From Cyathus striatus (Eukaryota > Basidiomycota > Agaricomycetes > Agaricales > Nidulariaceae), in NCBI GenBank assembly GCA_025738555.1, contig JAOVFP010000010.1, forward strand, positions 62,001 through 126,000: 64,000 nucleotides of DNA, read 5' to 3'. A program made the translations under genes and the position numbers. This document shows, in pieces, positions 1 through 11,528 of this stretch. The notes below the pieces were generated by a model. The model was given only the letters and a program-made list of their open reading frames with translations. It made no database searches and was not told where the DNA came from. How positions within the stretch are numbered: the first letter of the stretch is position 1; the number at the start of each line of letters is the position of its first letter.

Positions 1-1670
1 TGTGCCAAATCACCTGGTCGTGACCTCCGCACACCCCTCAGAGAGGTCAAGGGAACTCGGTACTATAATTCCGCACTGCACAAAAGTGTATTCGTCCTCC
101 CGGAATTTGTACGTGCGAGTTTGGAAGAAGGAAAAGACCTCCAACCCAAATTCGGTAGGGAGGCCTTGGCGCTTCTGAATAAACCGAAGAAGAAAGTTTT
201 ACTCCTCGGGAGCGGATTCGTTGCTCGTCCAGCAGCAGAATACGTCGTCCGCGACCCATCCAACTCACTCACCATCGCATGTCGGACACTCGCGAGCGCA
301 AAAGCGCTCGCTGACGGCTTACCTTCTACCTCCTTCATATCCCTCGATGTCAACGACGTCGAAGCGCTCGAGGGTGCCGTGGGAGCACACGACCTCGTCA
401 TTTCACTCATCCCATACACGTACCACGTTCAAGTAATCAAAGCAGCGATCAAATCCAAAACACACGTCGTCACGACGAGCTATGTCTCTCCTGCCATGCG
501 GGAGCTCGATGAAGGAGCTAAAAAGGCCGGGGTGGTGGTTATGAATGAAATCGGACTCGATCCGGGGATTGATCATTTGTACGCTGTTAAGACTATTGAT
601 GAGGTTCATGCGAAGGGTGGCAAGGTGTGTTTTTCTCTCTTGTGGTTTGGGTTACGATGTTGATGAGGGTATAGATCAAGAAGTTTTTATCGTATTGCGG
701 TGGTCTTCCAGCCCCAGAATGTGCTGGCAATCCACTAGGCTACAAATTCTCCTGGTCATCCCGCGGAGTCCTTCTCGCACTCCTGAACCCTGCATCCTAC
801 CTCTCCGAAGGCAAGCAGCTGGATATTAGCGGCTCCGATCTAATGGCTTATGCCAAACCGTACTTTATCTCTCCCGCATACGCCTTCGTTGCCTACCCCA
901 ACCGCAACTCTGTCCCGTTCCGCGAGTTTTATGGGATCCCGGAGGCAGAGACTGTTGTTAGAGGTACGTTGAGGTACGCTGGGTTCCCAGAGTTTGTTAA
1001 GGCCCTCGTGGAGCTGGGATGGTTGGATGCGGGTGAGAAGGGGTGGTTGAGTGATGAGTTGACTTGGACTGAGGTTAGTCAGCGTGTCGTTGGTTCGCCT
1101 GATTCTTCTGAATCGTATGTCTTCCTTATTTTATTTATTTACTGGAGGCTGATAAGAGATAGATCTATAATTGAACGGATTAAAGAAATCTGTGCGTTCC
1201 CTGACGAATCGGAGGCGAGCAGGATTATATCGGGATTACGATGGATTGGACTGTTCTCTAATGAGAAAGTCGTGTCGAGGGCTAAGAATCTCCTTGATAC
1301 GCTGTGTGCGCGGTTGGAGGTGTTGATGAAGTACGAGACTGGGGAGCGCGATCTTGTTATGCTCCAGCATAAGTTTTATGTCGAGTGGGCTGATGGCAAG
1401 GAGGTACGTTCTTTCCCTACCCTGTGTACGGTATAGCTGATAAGGTTACAGGATATTATTACCTCCACGCTGGAAGCGTACGGTAGCCCCTCAGGACATT
1501 CTGCTATGGCGCTTACTGTTGGGTTGCCGTGTGGTATTGCGACGCAGTTGGTGCTGGATGGTGTTATTAGCACACCTGGTGTGCTTGCTCCATACACTAA
1601 GGAGATTTGCGATCCTATTAGGGAGATTTTGGAGGCTGAGGGTATTGCGCTTGTTGAGAAGGTGCTTTGA
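1..1670 (+). CDS. SPE3-LYS9: Spermidine synthase-saccharopine reductase fusion protein (3' part)
   Basis: The window opens inside the C-terminal tail of spermidine synthase (RYYN, then VLPEFVRASLEE at about nt 58-130) and runs in the same frame into a complete saccharopine dehydrogenase (NADP+, L-glutamate-forming), the penultimate enzyme of fungal lysine synthesis through alpha-aminoadipate. The Rossmann motif VLLLGSGFVARPA is at about nt 196-234. Exons by eye: 1-624, 675-1114, 1163-1403, 1452-1670; the introns are 48-50 nt with GT..AG ends and the frame is kept across all of them, ending at TGA 1668-1670. A fused SPE3-LYS9 gene is known from basidiomycetes such as Cryptococcus. The 5' part lies outside the window, so the catalytic half of spermidine synthase cannot be judged. 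No breaks are seen. Confidence 0.93.
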
Positions 1671-2009
1671 GTATGTTAGATTATAAGTGTGAAATCTATG
1701 TATGTCGAATGCTGGTGAGCTGTTTCGATGGGTGTTATTCTTCGACAGGGTCAAGAAATATGTAATATATAAGCGGGTCCGGACAAGTATGACCGAGACT
1801 TCAGCTTGAGGCTTAGAGTAATGTTTGAATGAGGCCTGAACCTGGAATATGATAAAGTGAAAGTAGAGATTTCGGCTTATTTGCATCGTAATCATATATA
1901 TATTGTGTAAAGAACAGTACCAATATTCTGGCATACAGCTAAGCCCTTTACTTATGTTGCAACGTGAAATGTCAAGAATCAGGATAGCACTTTCGGACAA
2001 AATCATATC

Positions 2010-2896
2010 CTACATAATACCAGCAATCGCTTTAAATGCTTCAAAGCACTGAAAAATTACACGTCTGTTGTCGAGAGGCTTCATCCCTTCTTCAAACAGG
2101 AGATCAGGACGAGGAACAGGTGGGTGGCAGTATTCCACATGACTTTTCTGTGTACGATCGATCCCCTGTTCAATTTGATGGGCAAAAATACTGGTGACAA
2201 GAATTTTAAAGAACACCGGTGCCGTGCCCACCATAACAATGCCGGGAATGACCTAAGAAGAACAATCCCAAGTGAGGGTCAAAAAAACTTGTGAAATGAC
2301 TTACCATGTTCTTCAAAAGAGGACATCCATTCCTTTCCCTTATCGAATTATTGTGGTGAAAGACCGCGATTGCTCCTGCCACAAGCCGAGCTTGCACATC
2401 ATCACTTTTATCCAACCTCCTTTCTATCATGACGATGAGATGGATATTATTCTGAGGTATATCACGGATACAGGCATCGATCGTTACAGTCTGCTCTGTG
2501 CGACGAATAAAGAGCGGGTAGTTCGACTGTAAGCGTGGGAGCCGCCGTGGAGCAGTATAGCCTATAGTTCTGAAAAGATGAAAGATAAAATTATCCACGC
2601 CGCTTTCTTTTTCATCAGGAATCATGGCGTTATCGAGGTAGTCCATCAACAATACGTGATTGTCTTCTTCCATTGCCTCAGATTTGGCATTGGCTAGTAG
2701 CTCTGGATCAACCGAGGGTTGAGGTAATTCCTGTGAGAGTCGTTAGATCTTTCCGAGAGCTTTAGCGAAACACGTCCTTGCATACCTTTAAGCTAAAGAA
2801 TGTAAGAGCATCGAGCTCATGTAGCATAATGTTGTGTTTCATTTCTCGAAAAATCCATTCGTTGTCAGACTTGGCGGAGCATATGAAGCGAGCCAT
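2010..2896 (-). CDS. Hypothetical protein of a basidiomycete-expanded family (PD-(D/E)XK-like?)
   Basis: Three exons read from ATG 2896-2894: 2786-2896, 2305-2730 and 2010-2252, joined by 55- and 52-nt introns in a continuous frame of 259 aa. The middle has DACIRD, a hydrophobic strand (IHLIVMIERR), then QARLVAGAIAVFHHNN; the last exon has PGIVMVGTAPVFFKI and ends FQCFEAFKAIAGIM. From memory, this layout (acidic residue, strand with E-x-K, then AEAIAAFQxNN) matches a large agaricomycete family of unknown function that resembles PD-(D/E)XK nucleases. Here the E-x-K position reads E-R-R, so a nuclease activity may be lost. The nuclease link is inference; the gene structure is well supported. 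Confidence 0.7.
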
Positions 2897-3126
2897 GATA
2901 GTTGCGGGCAGCTAGCGTCCCTACATTTAATACTCATGAGTAATTCCCGCTCCAACTTATTTTCCCACGCTTCTAATACATTTAATTTGATTTGATTTGA
3001 ATTTATATTGATTTTAACTACAGTAAAGGCTTCAGTCCCTCCGAGTCATTGATTTCGCACTTTTCAGCATCGATTTCATTCATGATTTCAAACTACAGTA
3101 CATACAAATGACGGAATTTGCCGAAA

Positions 3127-3390
3127 TCTAGTCCGGAGGCCGTCCCGCCGGGTTGGACGAAATGCGACACTTTACGGCGACGAAATTGCCCGATCTTCAA
3201 TAAAAAAGATAGAGAAAAAATCGAAAACTATCGCCCAATTATTGTCCTAAACACTGACTATAAAATAATGACAAAGGCACTTAACAATAAAATAGCTCCT
3301 ACAACATGCTCACCAGTTTACAACTTCACAATGACCAGGCAGGTTTCATGAAAGGGAGGAAAATCGAAGACCAGACCAGAGTGAAATAAC
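3127..3390 (+). pseudogene. Relict LINE reverse transcriptase fragment
   Basis: The translated stretch CPIFNKKDREKIENYRPI followed by VLNTDYKIMTKAL is the RT palm region of a Tad-like LINE. It resembles the same part of the large LINE in this window (CPIYKKGNKTHIENYRPI near nt 38,240-38,290). After about nt 3300 the frame is broken, and the continuation HNDQAGFMKGRKIEDQT is read in another frame. Only about 260 nt of the element remain. It is a dead fragment of an element related to, but not derived from, the 33.7-41.7 kb copy. Confidence 0.75.
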
Positions 3391-4344
3391 AAACAAGGCC
3401 GGCTATCGCTGGCAAAGCCCAATAACTAGCATGAAATTGAATAAAACAAGAGAATAGAGTAATAGGTACGAATGAACTTTATAATGATAGTAAATTATAA
3501 AACTGACCTTCGAAGCGCTGGACTTCAAATTCTAAAATTCTCAAGTTTAAGATAGTAAAGAGGGTAGTTTTACTTATACTAATAACGATAAACTATGATG
3601 TCGCGAAAGACAAGGAAAAACATTATAGCCCATTAAGTTTAAGATAGTACCCCAGCGTCAGATTTGAACAAACCATAACGTTAACCAACCAAGACTATAC
3701 AAGCCAACCCGATGGACAATTACCAGGAGCATATGGAGTTACAAGAAAAACTGTAGGCCTCAAACATCTTCGATATGCTTCATACCACGAGAGACCCAGG
3801 GGCAGACTCACACTTTAACCGCACACTAGGCCCCCTCCCTGAGTGGGACCCACCAGATACATGATGTGGTACACCAGTTACCATATACCTGCCAGACATA
3901 AGCCGCCCTTATGAACGTCCACACGATTTAGAACGTAATATATCTCCTTTTTTATATCCCGTACATAGTATAGTCGACGACCTCCAACGTCCCCCCTCGG
4001 GACCCGACCTCCTCACTTCCGGCATACCAGCCCAAGTCTCGTAAACACCAGTAATCTATACGCACCTACTGGACAGTCTGCCCCCCTTCACCCAAGTAGA
4101 ACACACATTGTAGTCGTGGCATATGGTCTTCCACAACCGACTTAATAAACTAGGTTTTTTTTAAAAAAAAACATTACTTAGTAAACGTTGTTCACTCAAC
4201 ACCGATGAATCTGATGTCCCAAGACAATCAAATCAGCGAAACTCTGAGAATAAATATTGGTCTTTCGGCACACGCTCTACGACAACCTCTTTCAACAAGA
4301 ATGCAAGAGTCAGTACTTGACACTCGTCAAGGTGAGCCTGATTT
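3391..4344. other. Gene-free stretch
   Basis: No coding region is recognised. The part around 3790-4110 is locally C-rich on the plus strand and may be the tail of another decayed element. A homopolymer pair (T8 then A9) lies at about 4150-4170. Confidence 0.4.
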
Positions 4345-5275
4345 ATGCCTCTAAACATTGGCACGTACTTAGATTCAATCAGCTCTGGTGATTTAAAATA
4401 CGGCGAGAATCTAGTAAGCATCTTTTCCCATGTTCAAATTAATAACAATGTTTCTGAACCTTTCCATGCAGGGGGCTGGAACAGGAAGCTACGGAATTCA
4501 AAATGCTGTACATGCGTGGGTGGTCGAGGCCTGTGAGTCCTTCCGTCTAATATCCTTCTACGCTCCGACTCAACTCGATCATACTACTTTACAGCGAAAT
4601 ACAACTGTACGTAGAATCTCTACCTGAACTTGAAATTTGTACCTATCACTGCATTTATCTAGACAATAGCCCCGGGTTCTCTTCCGCAAGCGGTCGCTTT
4701 ACCCAAGTCGTTTGGAAATATACTACCAGCATTGCATGCGCTATTGCTAGTTGCCCAGCGGGATCCATATTTGGACAGGCGTCCAAGTATGTTGTATGCC
4801 GCTATGCGCCCCCTGGTAACTGTCCAGGCCAATTCCCGTAAGTCTTCGTACCGTGTATCTGACGTTCAGATTTATTTATGGTTATTTAATTCTGTAGGAA
4901 TGACATTAGCCGTGAAGTATAGGGACAATGAATCAAGAACATTGAAGCCGCACGGACTTTAGTTATTTGTTTGATGCATTTGTAATACATTTTTTGTTAC
5001 GAGATGCCACTTGTTTTTAAGTTTTGATATCGCTTTAGTCCGTCACACTCTTGCCTCAGGATGCGCTTTCTTCTAATTACGACGACTACTAATCGAGAAT
5101 CGGATCTTGACAGCTGTGCCCGTACTTCTTGCGTACCAATTGCGTACTTCCTCTTTATATTATTACACCTTGCCTTTATATCTACATATTCACTGTCGTA
5201 AATCTTTTTCCTACTTGCAGTGGCATCCTTTTCTAGCCTTGTCTGCGTAGAGAGCGTAGTGACCACCGTCCGACG
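4345..5275 (+). repeat. Segmental duplication, unit 1 (CAP 3' half plus downstream DNA)
   Basis: This segment is closely similar to about 9640-10560, including introns and about 300 nt of non-coding DNA after the CAP stop codon. Similarity reappears at 5295-5318 versus 10698-10720 (ACAGCAATACCGACC) after a length difference of about 130 nt. Confidence 0.8.
4380..4921 (+). pseudogene. CAP/PR-1 domain gene, 3' half only (copy 1)
   Basis: The exons encode, in order, KYGENL, GAGTGSYGIQNAVHAWV, FTQVVWKYTTSIACAIASC and YVVCRYAPPGN, which are the CAP signature blocks (PR-1/SCP, secreted sterol- or lipid-binding proteins) from the second half of the domain. Splicing at about 4412/4471, 4532/4601, 4612/4664 and 4838/4898 keeps the frame to TAG 4919-4921. 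I see no upstream exon with a signal peptide or the first half of the CAP domain, so this is a 5'-truncated copy. It is duplicated at 9.64-10.19 kb. An undetected distant 5' exon is possible but unlikely. Confidence 0.75.
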
Positions 5276-5327
5276 TCAAGGCTGGAACTTAGTAACTAAC
5301 AGCAATACCGACCTAGTACACGTTCAA

Positions 5328-6630
5328 TCCCAGTCAAAAGTCGGTCTAGGAAAATCGAGCCATATCCATTGAGATCTGAAGGCTATATACCACTAGATCT
5401 CACAAGAAAAAATAGAATACATAGATTTTTCTCTAGTGAGATCTAAGTATGTTGAGGGTAGTCTAGTGCCAAGGAAAGTCCAATTCGCCTAGCTGTTGTT
5501 TTCTAGCTAGGTATAGCGACATCTATTCCTATCATAACTAAATTCTAGCTTCATCTTGGGTCATTTAGGCACATCTAATGAACATATTTATGTTAAAATT
5601 TGTATATTGGAAATATCTCTAGGGACATCTATTCGTATCTAAGTAGTTCTAACACTATCTACTTTACAATCCACTTCCCAATTACCTGTGTTATGTGTTA
5701 TGCACGAAACATGGTTCAGTATGGGCAAATATATCAATTATATACATAAGTTAGTAGGATGAATAATATAAAAGTGGTTAAAGCATACCTTACATACATA
5801 CACACATCAGGCACACCTCACAGCGTAAAACCACTACCAGACTTGACTTCACAACCACTACTAGCAACCAGAGCCGAATCCTTCCAATGGACCATCATGC
5901 ACGAAGAAATGCAAGCGTGGAGGGCTAAATTTGGGCTGAATGGCGAAGTGCAGCAGTGAGGGTGACGTAGATGTGTCATGTTATGTGTCGACGCGATGAT
6001 TTTCATCGTTCTGTTGAGGTGAGTACTACATTACTACAATACACAAGAAAATAACACATAAGGTCGATATATAAGGCAGAATTGCAACTGTACCACGTAC
6101 CTTACAAGATATACAAGCTTGTCATTGTGGCATAGACTTGTTCTGCTGGCATAGATACCCTTTCTCAGCTCTGCATGAGTACAATATCCTCCCTCTTTAG
6201 AGAAATAGTCTGAGCAAAGAGAGGGAGCAAGAGGATGTTTGAACCGGAAAGAGGGGGGCGTCGCAAAGTCTGGCAGCTGGCATAATCGTGTGAAGTGCAA
6301 AAGTTGGTGGGAGGGAAAGGAAAAATCTGTCACATGCTGCATATAAATGGCAGTTTATACTAATGGAGAAGGAAACAAGAGTCTTACGCAACAGTTTTCA
6401 CACATATTGTTTATCCTAGATATCCCTCGATATGCTCAGATTGTGCCCAGAAAAAGTGGGAGGGGTATCTCGCAAGTTTGACTGTGTAAAGTTGCCAAGA
6501 CCTTGAATTGTCACCTGTAAGTAGCTTGGCAATATATTTCTAGATTTTGCTAGCTTTCGCTAGATAGAAATCTAACAGCTATATCTCGTTCGATGTGGCT
6601 CAATATCGCTAGACCGACTTTTGACTGGGA
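5328..6630. mobile_element. TIR element, about 1.3 kb, non-coding
   Basis: The ends are inverted repeats of 35 bp (5328-5362 and 6596-6630). The outer 22 bp match exactly, starting TCCCAGTCAAAAGTCGG, and about 31 of 35 positions match overall. A subterminal hairpin lies at about 5392-5447 (AGATCTCAC with GTGAGATCT). No transposase is visible, so it is a non-autonomous DNA transposon or long MITE. No clear target duplication was found. It sits just after the duplicated CAP segment, and the second CAP copy lacks it. Confidence 0.75.
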
Positions 6631-6992
6631 CTCATTAACCATTCCAACGAAGTGACAAGAAACAACAGGGACACAGCCGAATTGCGGTTACGGCAAATTT
6701 CTCCACACTCGGAACTTCATAGGATCCGAAGGAGTGTCGAAATTCGTAAGCTGATGTCACAGCAAGGCCTGTGCCATGCAAGTCACATCATCTATCAAAT
6801 GGTTTATAAGAGCAGCAAGTATAAATCAAGTTCCGTTGCTTCAGAAGTACTGTGAGTGTACTAATCATCCACTCATCATCGACTAATCACCACAGGTTGC
6901 TTGGGGTTTAGTCAAAGTCGAGTCATTTATGAGTCATTTCCGTTATCAAGACAATGATGTCAAATCATTATGAAGGAGATGGGGTATCTATA

Positions 6993-7364
6993 GGGGAAAT
7001 CAAACTTGGCTCTTTTGTTGTGCCAAGCAATTTTTTTGTTGCGTGGGAACTTCATTTTGTTTCGACCGAGGTTTGACACCCCCACATCGTATCGAAACAA
7101 ATGGCTGATGGCTCCGGCGAAGTTCCATCTGGGATTGAAGTTGATTCCGAGTGAGTCAAGGAGTTCACGCGTGCACCTCCGAGTCCGAGTGAGCCAAGCA
7201 GTCGCTTACTTCAACTTCAAGCTCCGACGCAACATCGACTAGGTACGCTCGTAACGAGATCACCTCAAAACGACCTCGCGTCCTTTCTTTTGTTTCCGTG
7301 GGAAGATGTTCTGTTTCGACCGCCAATCGTTTCGTTTTGCCAAGAGGGCAAGTTTGATTTCCCC
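6993..7364. mobile_element. MITE with GGGGAAATCAAACTTG termini
   Basis: Perfect 16-bp inverted ends at 6993-7008 and 7349-7364. TA lies directly outside the left end; the right flank reads TTA. Further inverted stretches (TTTCGACC and its complement) lie inside. The terminus matches that of the element at 21,336-21,890 (GGGGAAGTCAAACCT), so the two form one family. It ends 113 bp before the start codon at 7478 and so lies in that gene's promoter. Confidence 0.75.
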
Positions 7365-7477
7365 TTATGTATACCATCAGATTCAGCTCTTTTCGGATCT
7401 TGCAGCGTCTAGTGGATCATTATTAAGGAATGCTTTGATACCGGGATGTTCAATTCTTCGCTCTTCCGGTTATATCT

Positions 7478-8611
7478 ATGTCCCATCTTTTGCCTATCGT
7501 CAATCCCAACGTGTATCTGAACTATATGGAACCAGACCTTGCATACCAGTACGAGGTATCGAGGAATATTTGTCTGGTAGTTCTCGGTGTAAGTTTTTAT
7601 GTAATATATCTGGGAGATGTATGGATCGACCGTTATTTGTAGGCAATTCTTTGGGACATGTTGAAAAGTTTACCAGATGAGATTCAGCTCTTCCAACGTC
7701 CAACCATCACTGTATTTGCATACTTTGCTACGAGGTACGACAACGTGTTATTTACGATCTTTGGGCAATCTCATCTTTAATTATCCAGAGTCCTGTCTGT
7801 CACCTATATTGTCCTCGACACTCTCATAAGAGGTTAGTTTGCATACTCTATAAGTTTTAATTAAGTTCCCTTCAGAGATTACATCTTTTATCCAATAGTT
7901 CACCCAATAAACAATTGCTCAGCTCTCGGGCACGTCATTGCCACAATAGGACTGTTATCTGTCGGATCGACTTATTTCCTTTTCCTTCGTCGAGTTCACG
8001 CAGTATACTGGAACTCAAAAACCGTCCGACACATATTCACCGCATTGTGGATATCGTGTGTGGGATCCACTGTCCTTATACCACTCAGCGTTGTACGAGG
8101 CTCCATAGCCAATACGGGATACTGCATCACTACGGAAGCGAAGATATATGCAATTGCCGCCTCTGTGGTGTACGTAGTATTCGAATTATCGTCATATCTA
8201 GCCATTTCACTCAGACTCTACAATACTGTCGATATTTCTACAAATAAATTGCCGTGGTGTACTATCCTTTCAGGCCGAGGTCTCCCAATTGTCTCGAGAG
8301 TTCTTTTTCATAATGGACAGCAATATTACCTGTGAGTAGATTCTATCGTTAATAATCTCCATATAAACTGACGGAGTTGATGAAACGTAAGTGCTGTAAC
8401 CGCCACCCACTTTCTAGCCTTCATTTCGGCAGTAATTCCCTCAATCCCATTTCTTTATAAAGAAACATTCTCGACAATATCCATACTGGTGGTTACAACG
8501 ATGGCTTGCAGAGCTTTCCGTAAACTGCGTCAGGTGTCGTGGCATGAAGCACAACTCCAGGAGACATTTTCAACGCTAAGATTTTCAGATGCGACGCCGC
8601 CCGCGTTCTAG
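7478..8611 (+). CDS. DUF6533-like multi-pass membrane protein
   Basis: Five exons (7478-7588, 7643-7734, 7789-7832, 7899-8331, 8392-8611) splice in frame from ATG 7478 to TAG 8609-8611. The N-terminus (MSHLLPIVNP, then a hydrophobic segment ending WDMLKSLPDEIQLF) and the following segments (VFAYFATRVLSVTYIVLD, ALGHVIATIGLLSVG, LYKETFSTISILVVTTMAC) give a string of membrane helices with a short charged cytosolic tail. This is the layout of the agaricomycete DUF6533 family, a 7-TM-like protein expanded in mushrooms with no known ligand. The start is supported by the conserved opening helix and by the strong donor GTAAGT at 7589. The promoter holds a MITE. Confidence 0.8.
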
Positions 8612-9535
8612 TAAATAGATTTAAAATCATCCTGTGGAACGGTATAAAAAGTTATTAAACACATGTTTTTTTTTTCTATGTCTATGTTACTATACTGTAT
8701 TCTTAATTTAATCCAAGAGCCAAATTCAGATTGTTCTTGTTGACGTTAATTAGGATCTTCACTATAAACATTTTCCTATCTTGCTGCAACGTTTACGGAG
8801 TTGAAAGTCTTACTATGATTGAAAACTTGAAGCCCGCTGTGAAATGAGACAAAGTCAATCTTAAAACTAGATGCGAAAAAGTTCAAGCACATCTTGCTAG
8901 TGCATCGCATTAATTTCAAAAGACCTTTCAAAACTTGGACTGAGTGTTTTCCAAGTACAGTCGCATATATATCAACCTGACTACACAGAAGGAAAGGCTA
9001 CAATCAGTACACTGTAGAATTAAGTAAAAAAATTGCAAAGTAGTTCGGTGGAACAGTCCACAGTGATATTTTGCTTTCACTGAGAGAGCATGTTCTGTAT
9101 GAGGATCTTGAATTGAAGGCAGCGATATGGTCTGTGCCACGACGATACAAGGACGTTAACACCTCAGACAGACCTAGATCAGGTCAGTGTAAATATGGTA
9201 CACCCCGATTCGATTAACAATTAAAATATACTGTAAAATATGTAAGGTGTCAGATGTATTAGCAAATTCTAAAACGAGTAATAAATCTGTTTATTGTTAA
9301 AATTGTTTCGCATCGAATCTAACTGTGCGACGTGAACCGAGCTTCCGAAAATTTCTGATTAGCCTAGAATGGATGGGATCATGGATCTTATTGTAAATAT
9401 CTTGCATGGATCAGGTGGTTATCCTATTGTTGTGCATATTCAAAATTTGCTCAAAAATTGGACACTTAATATATTTAAATATTCTAATTCTTACATACGT
9501 CGGGTTGTACGGGGGTATCTTGTCAATAGACGATC
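8612..9535. other. Gene-free stretch
   Basis: AT-rich DNA with no recognisable coding region. A TATAAAAA-like string at about 8643 lies directly after the preceding gene and does not lead to an open frame. Confidence 0.4.
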
Positions 9536-9607
9536 CGGTAAAATTGGTGCGCATTTGGAGGTGTTGATGAAGTAGGCCAAGACGTGTAAATTCCAGCACA
9601 GGTGAGC
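9535..9607 (+). pseudogene. LYS9-derived fragment joined to a CAP copy
   Basis: The stretch GGAGGTGTTGATGAAGTA with the preceding TGCGC(A)(T)TT matches the LYS9 exon at about nt 1308-1337 almost base for base and encodes LEVLMK. The following 35 nt resemble the continuation of LYS9 more weakly. It sits directly in front of the second CAP copy, so two unrelated gene fragments are joined. Confidence 0.6.
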
Positions 9608-9639
9608 ATACCGTTCAATGATACTCCTAGATTTAATTA

Positions 9640-10560
9640 TACTAATCCAACGAATCAGCTCCGGTGGTGGAAAATATGGCGAGAATCTGGTGAGCACTTT
9701 TCCCTGTCAAAGTAGTAGCATCGTTTCTGAATATCTTTCTGTGCAGGGTGCTGGAACGGGAAGCTACGGTATTCAAAATGCGGTACATGCGTGGATGGCC
9801 GAAGCCTGTGAGTCCCTCCATCTAACACCTGTCTTCTCACTGACTCAATATGATCAAACTTAACAGCGAAATATAACTGTACGTCAAACCTCTCATCTTG
9901 GACTTGAAATTTGTACTTACCACTACATTTACTTAGACAATAGCCCTGGGTTCTCTTCCGCAACTGGTCACGTTACTCAAGTCGTTTGGAAGTCTACTAC
10001 CAGCGTTGCATGCGCTATCGCTAATTGCCCAGCGGGATCCATATTTGGACAGGCGTCCAAGTATGTTGTATGCCGTTATGCGCCCCCTGGTAACTATCCA
10101 GACCAATTCCCGTAAGTCTTCGTACCGTGTATCTGATGTTCAGATTTATTTATGGTTATTTAATTCTGTAGGAATAACGTTGGTCGTAAAGTATAGGGAC
10201 AATGAGTCAAGAACATCGAAGTTGCATGGACTTTAGTTATTTGTTTGATGCATTTGTAGTACATTTTAGTTATAAATACTACTAATTTTTAAGTTTCTAA
10301 ATCGCTTTAGTCCATTACACTCTTGCCCAGGCTGCACTCCTCAGGTTTGTAACAACGACTAATCTAGAATCGGATCTTGACAGCTGTGCCCGTACTTCTT
10401 GCGTACTTCCTCTTAATATTATTACATCATGCCTTTATATCTGCATATTCACTATCGTAAATCTTTCGTCTACTTTCGGCGGGATCCTTTACTAGCCTTG
10501 TCTGCGTAGAGAGCGTAGAGACCATCGTCTTACCATCGTCAGACGTCGAGGCTGGATTAC
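9640..10560 (+). repeat. Segmental duplication, unit 2
   Basis: Counterpart of 4345-5275. Coding and non-coding parts both align, with scattered substitutions and small indels, so this is a genomic duplication and not a retrocopy. Confidence 0.8.
9655..10192 (+). pseudogene. CAP/PR-1 domain gene, 3' half only (copy 2)
   Basis: Same exon series as the copy at 4.4-4.9 kb: KYGENL, GAGTGSYGIQNAVHAWM, FTQVVWKSTT-like (reads HVTQVVWKSTT), SVACAIANC, YVVCRYAPPGNYPDQFP, then NNVGRKV and TAG at 10190-10192. All four introns keep GT..AG ends and the frame. The upstream half of the CAP domain and any signal peptide are missing; the DNA before it is LYS9-derived. It may be transcribed but cannot give a complete CAP protein as it stands. 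Confidence 0.75.
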
Positions 10561-10984
10561 GTAAATAGATCAACACGTGTAAATATATTTGCTCATGAAG
10601 GGAATGACAAATAGTTTGTTTACTGCCCTCCCTTCCAGTTCCCAGTGCTTCACCGCTGTCACGATATCGCATACGTTCACGTCTATAACATGGGTTATCT
10701 TCTTAACCAACAGCAATACCGACCACAATGTGCAGCCATAAAATTCCGCCGTGATTTCTGTCTCCAGTTACGTAGTATACGTACAAGCGTTAGATACAGA
10801 CCTCGGTTGGACCTTGGAGTTGGGGGTGGTCTGACAGTTACAGCGGTGCTGCTCTCGTACGTGCCTCGTAACATACTCTTAGTGTATTTCTAGTACTTGC
10901 TTACGAATGAGGTTATTGGACGCTCAGCGCTCAACCTTCCATCCTTCGTGCTCTTGAGCACCCAGCAAGTTACTTGAAGGTCCT

Positions 10985-11528
10985 CGTTACCAGTGGCGGA
11001 AATGAAATTGCGATGGAAGGATAAGCACACCACGTACGTCTTACTGCTCTCTGAGAGCGCGTTCTTCTCATACCAAACAGCGGAATACATCCTCACCCAC
11101 CCATCCAGCGAACTCACCATCCCATCTCCTGCCGCACGCTCACGAGCGTAGAGGTGCTCGCTGCCGAGCTTCCGTCCACCACTCCTACCTTCGTTGTGAA
11201 AAGCGCCGGAGACGAACTTACGCCCAGCCCTCCTTCATCCCTGCTTACGCCTTTGTAGCCTATCATAAGTTGACTCATCATCGACGCTGGATCGATCTTT
11301 TATCAATGAGATAGTCGTGTCGGGGGATGAGAACCTCCTCGACACGCTCTGCACGCATCTGGGGTGCTGATGAAGTATGAGCTGGGGGTGCGCGATCTCG
11401 TCATGCTTCAGCATACATTTTATCTAGAGTGGGCTGATGGCAGGGATGTACGTTTGCTTTCCTTTTGTATATAGGTATGACGCTGATGTGGTTGCACAGA
11501 ATATTATAACTTCCTGCAAGTGTACAGT
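10985..11528 (+). pseudogene. SPE3-LYS9 pseudogene, copy A
   Basis: Reading the plus strand gives YVLLLSESAFFSYQTAEYI, matching VLLLGSGFVARPAAEYV of the intact gene, then PAYAFVAY joined directly to the region that in the parent encodes LRWIGLFSNEKVVS, then LGVLMKYELGVRDLVMLQH and a remnant of the last intron and exon. The central ~350 nt of the parent are deleted and stops are frequent. It joins copy B head to tail at about 11,528. Confidence 0.8.

Noticed and set aside
625..674. Apparent breaks between the open frames of LYS9
   Set aside because: They are 48-50-nt introns with GT..AG ends that restore the conserved protein.
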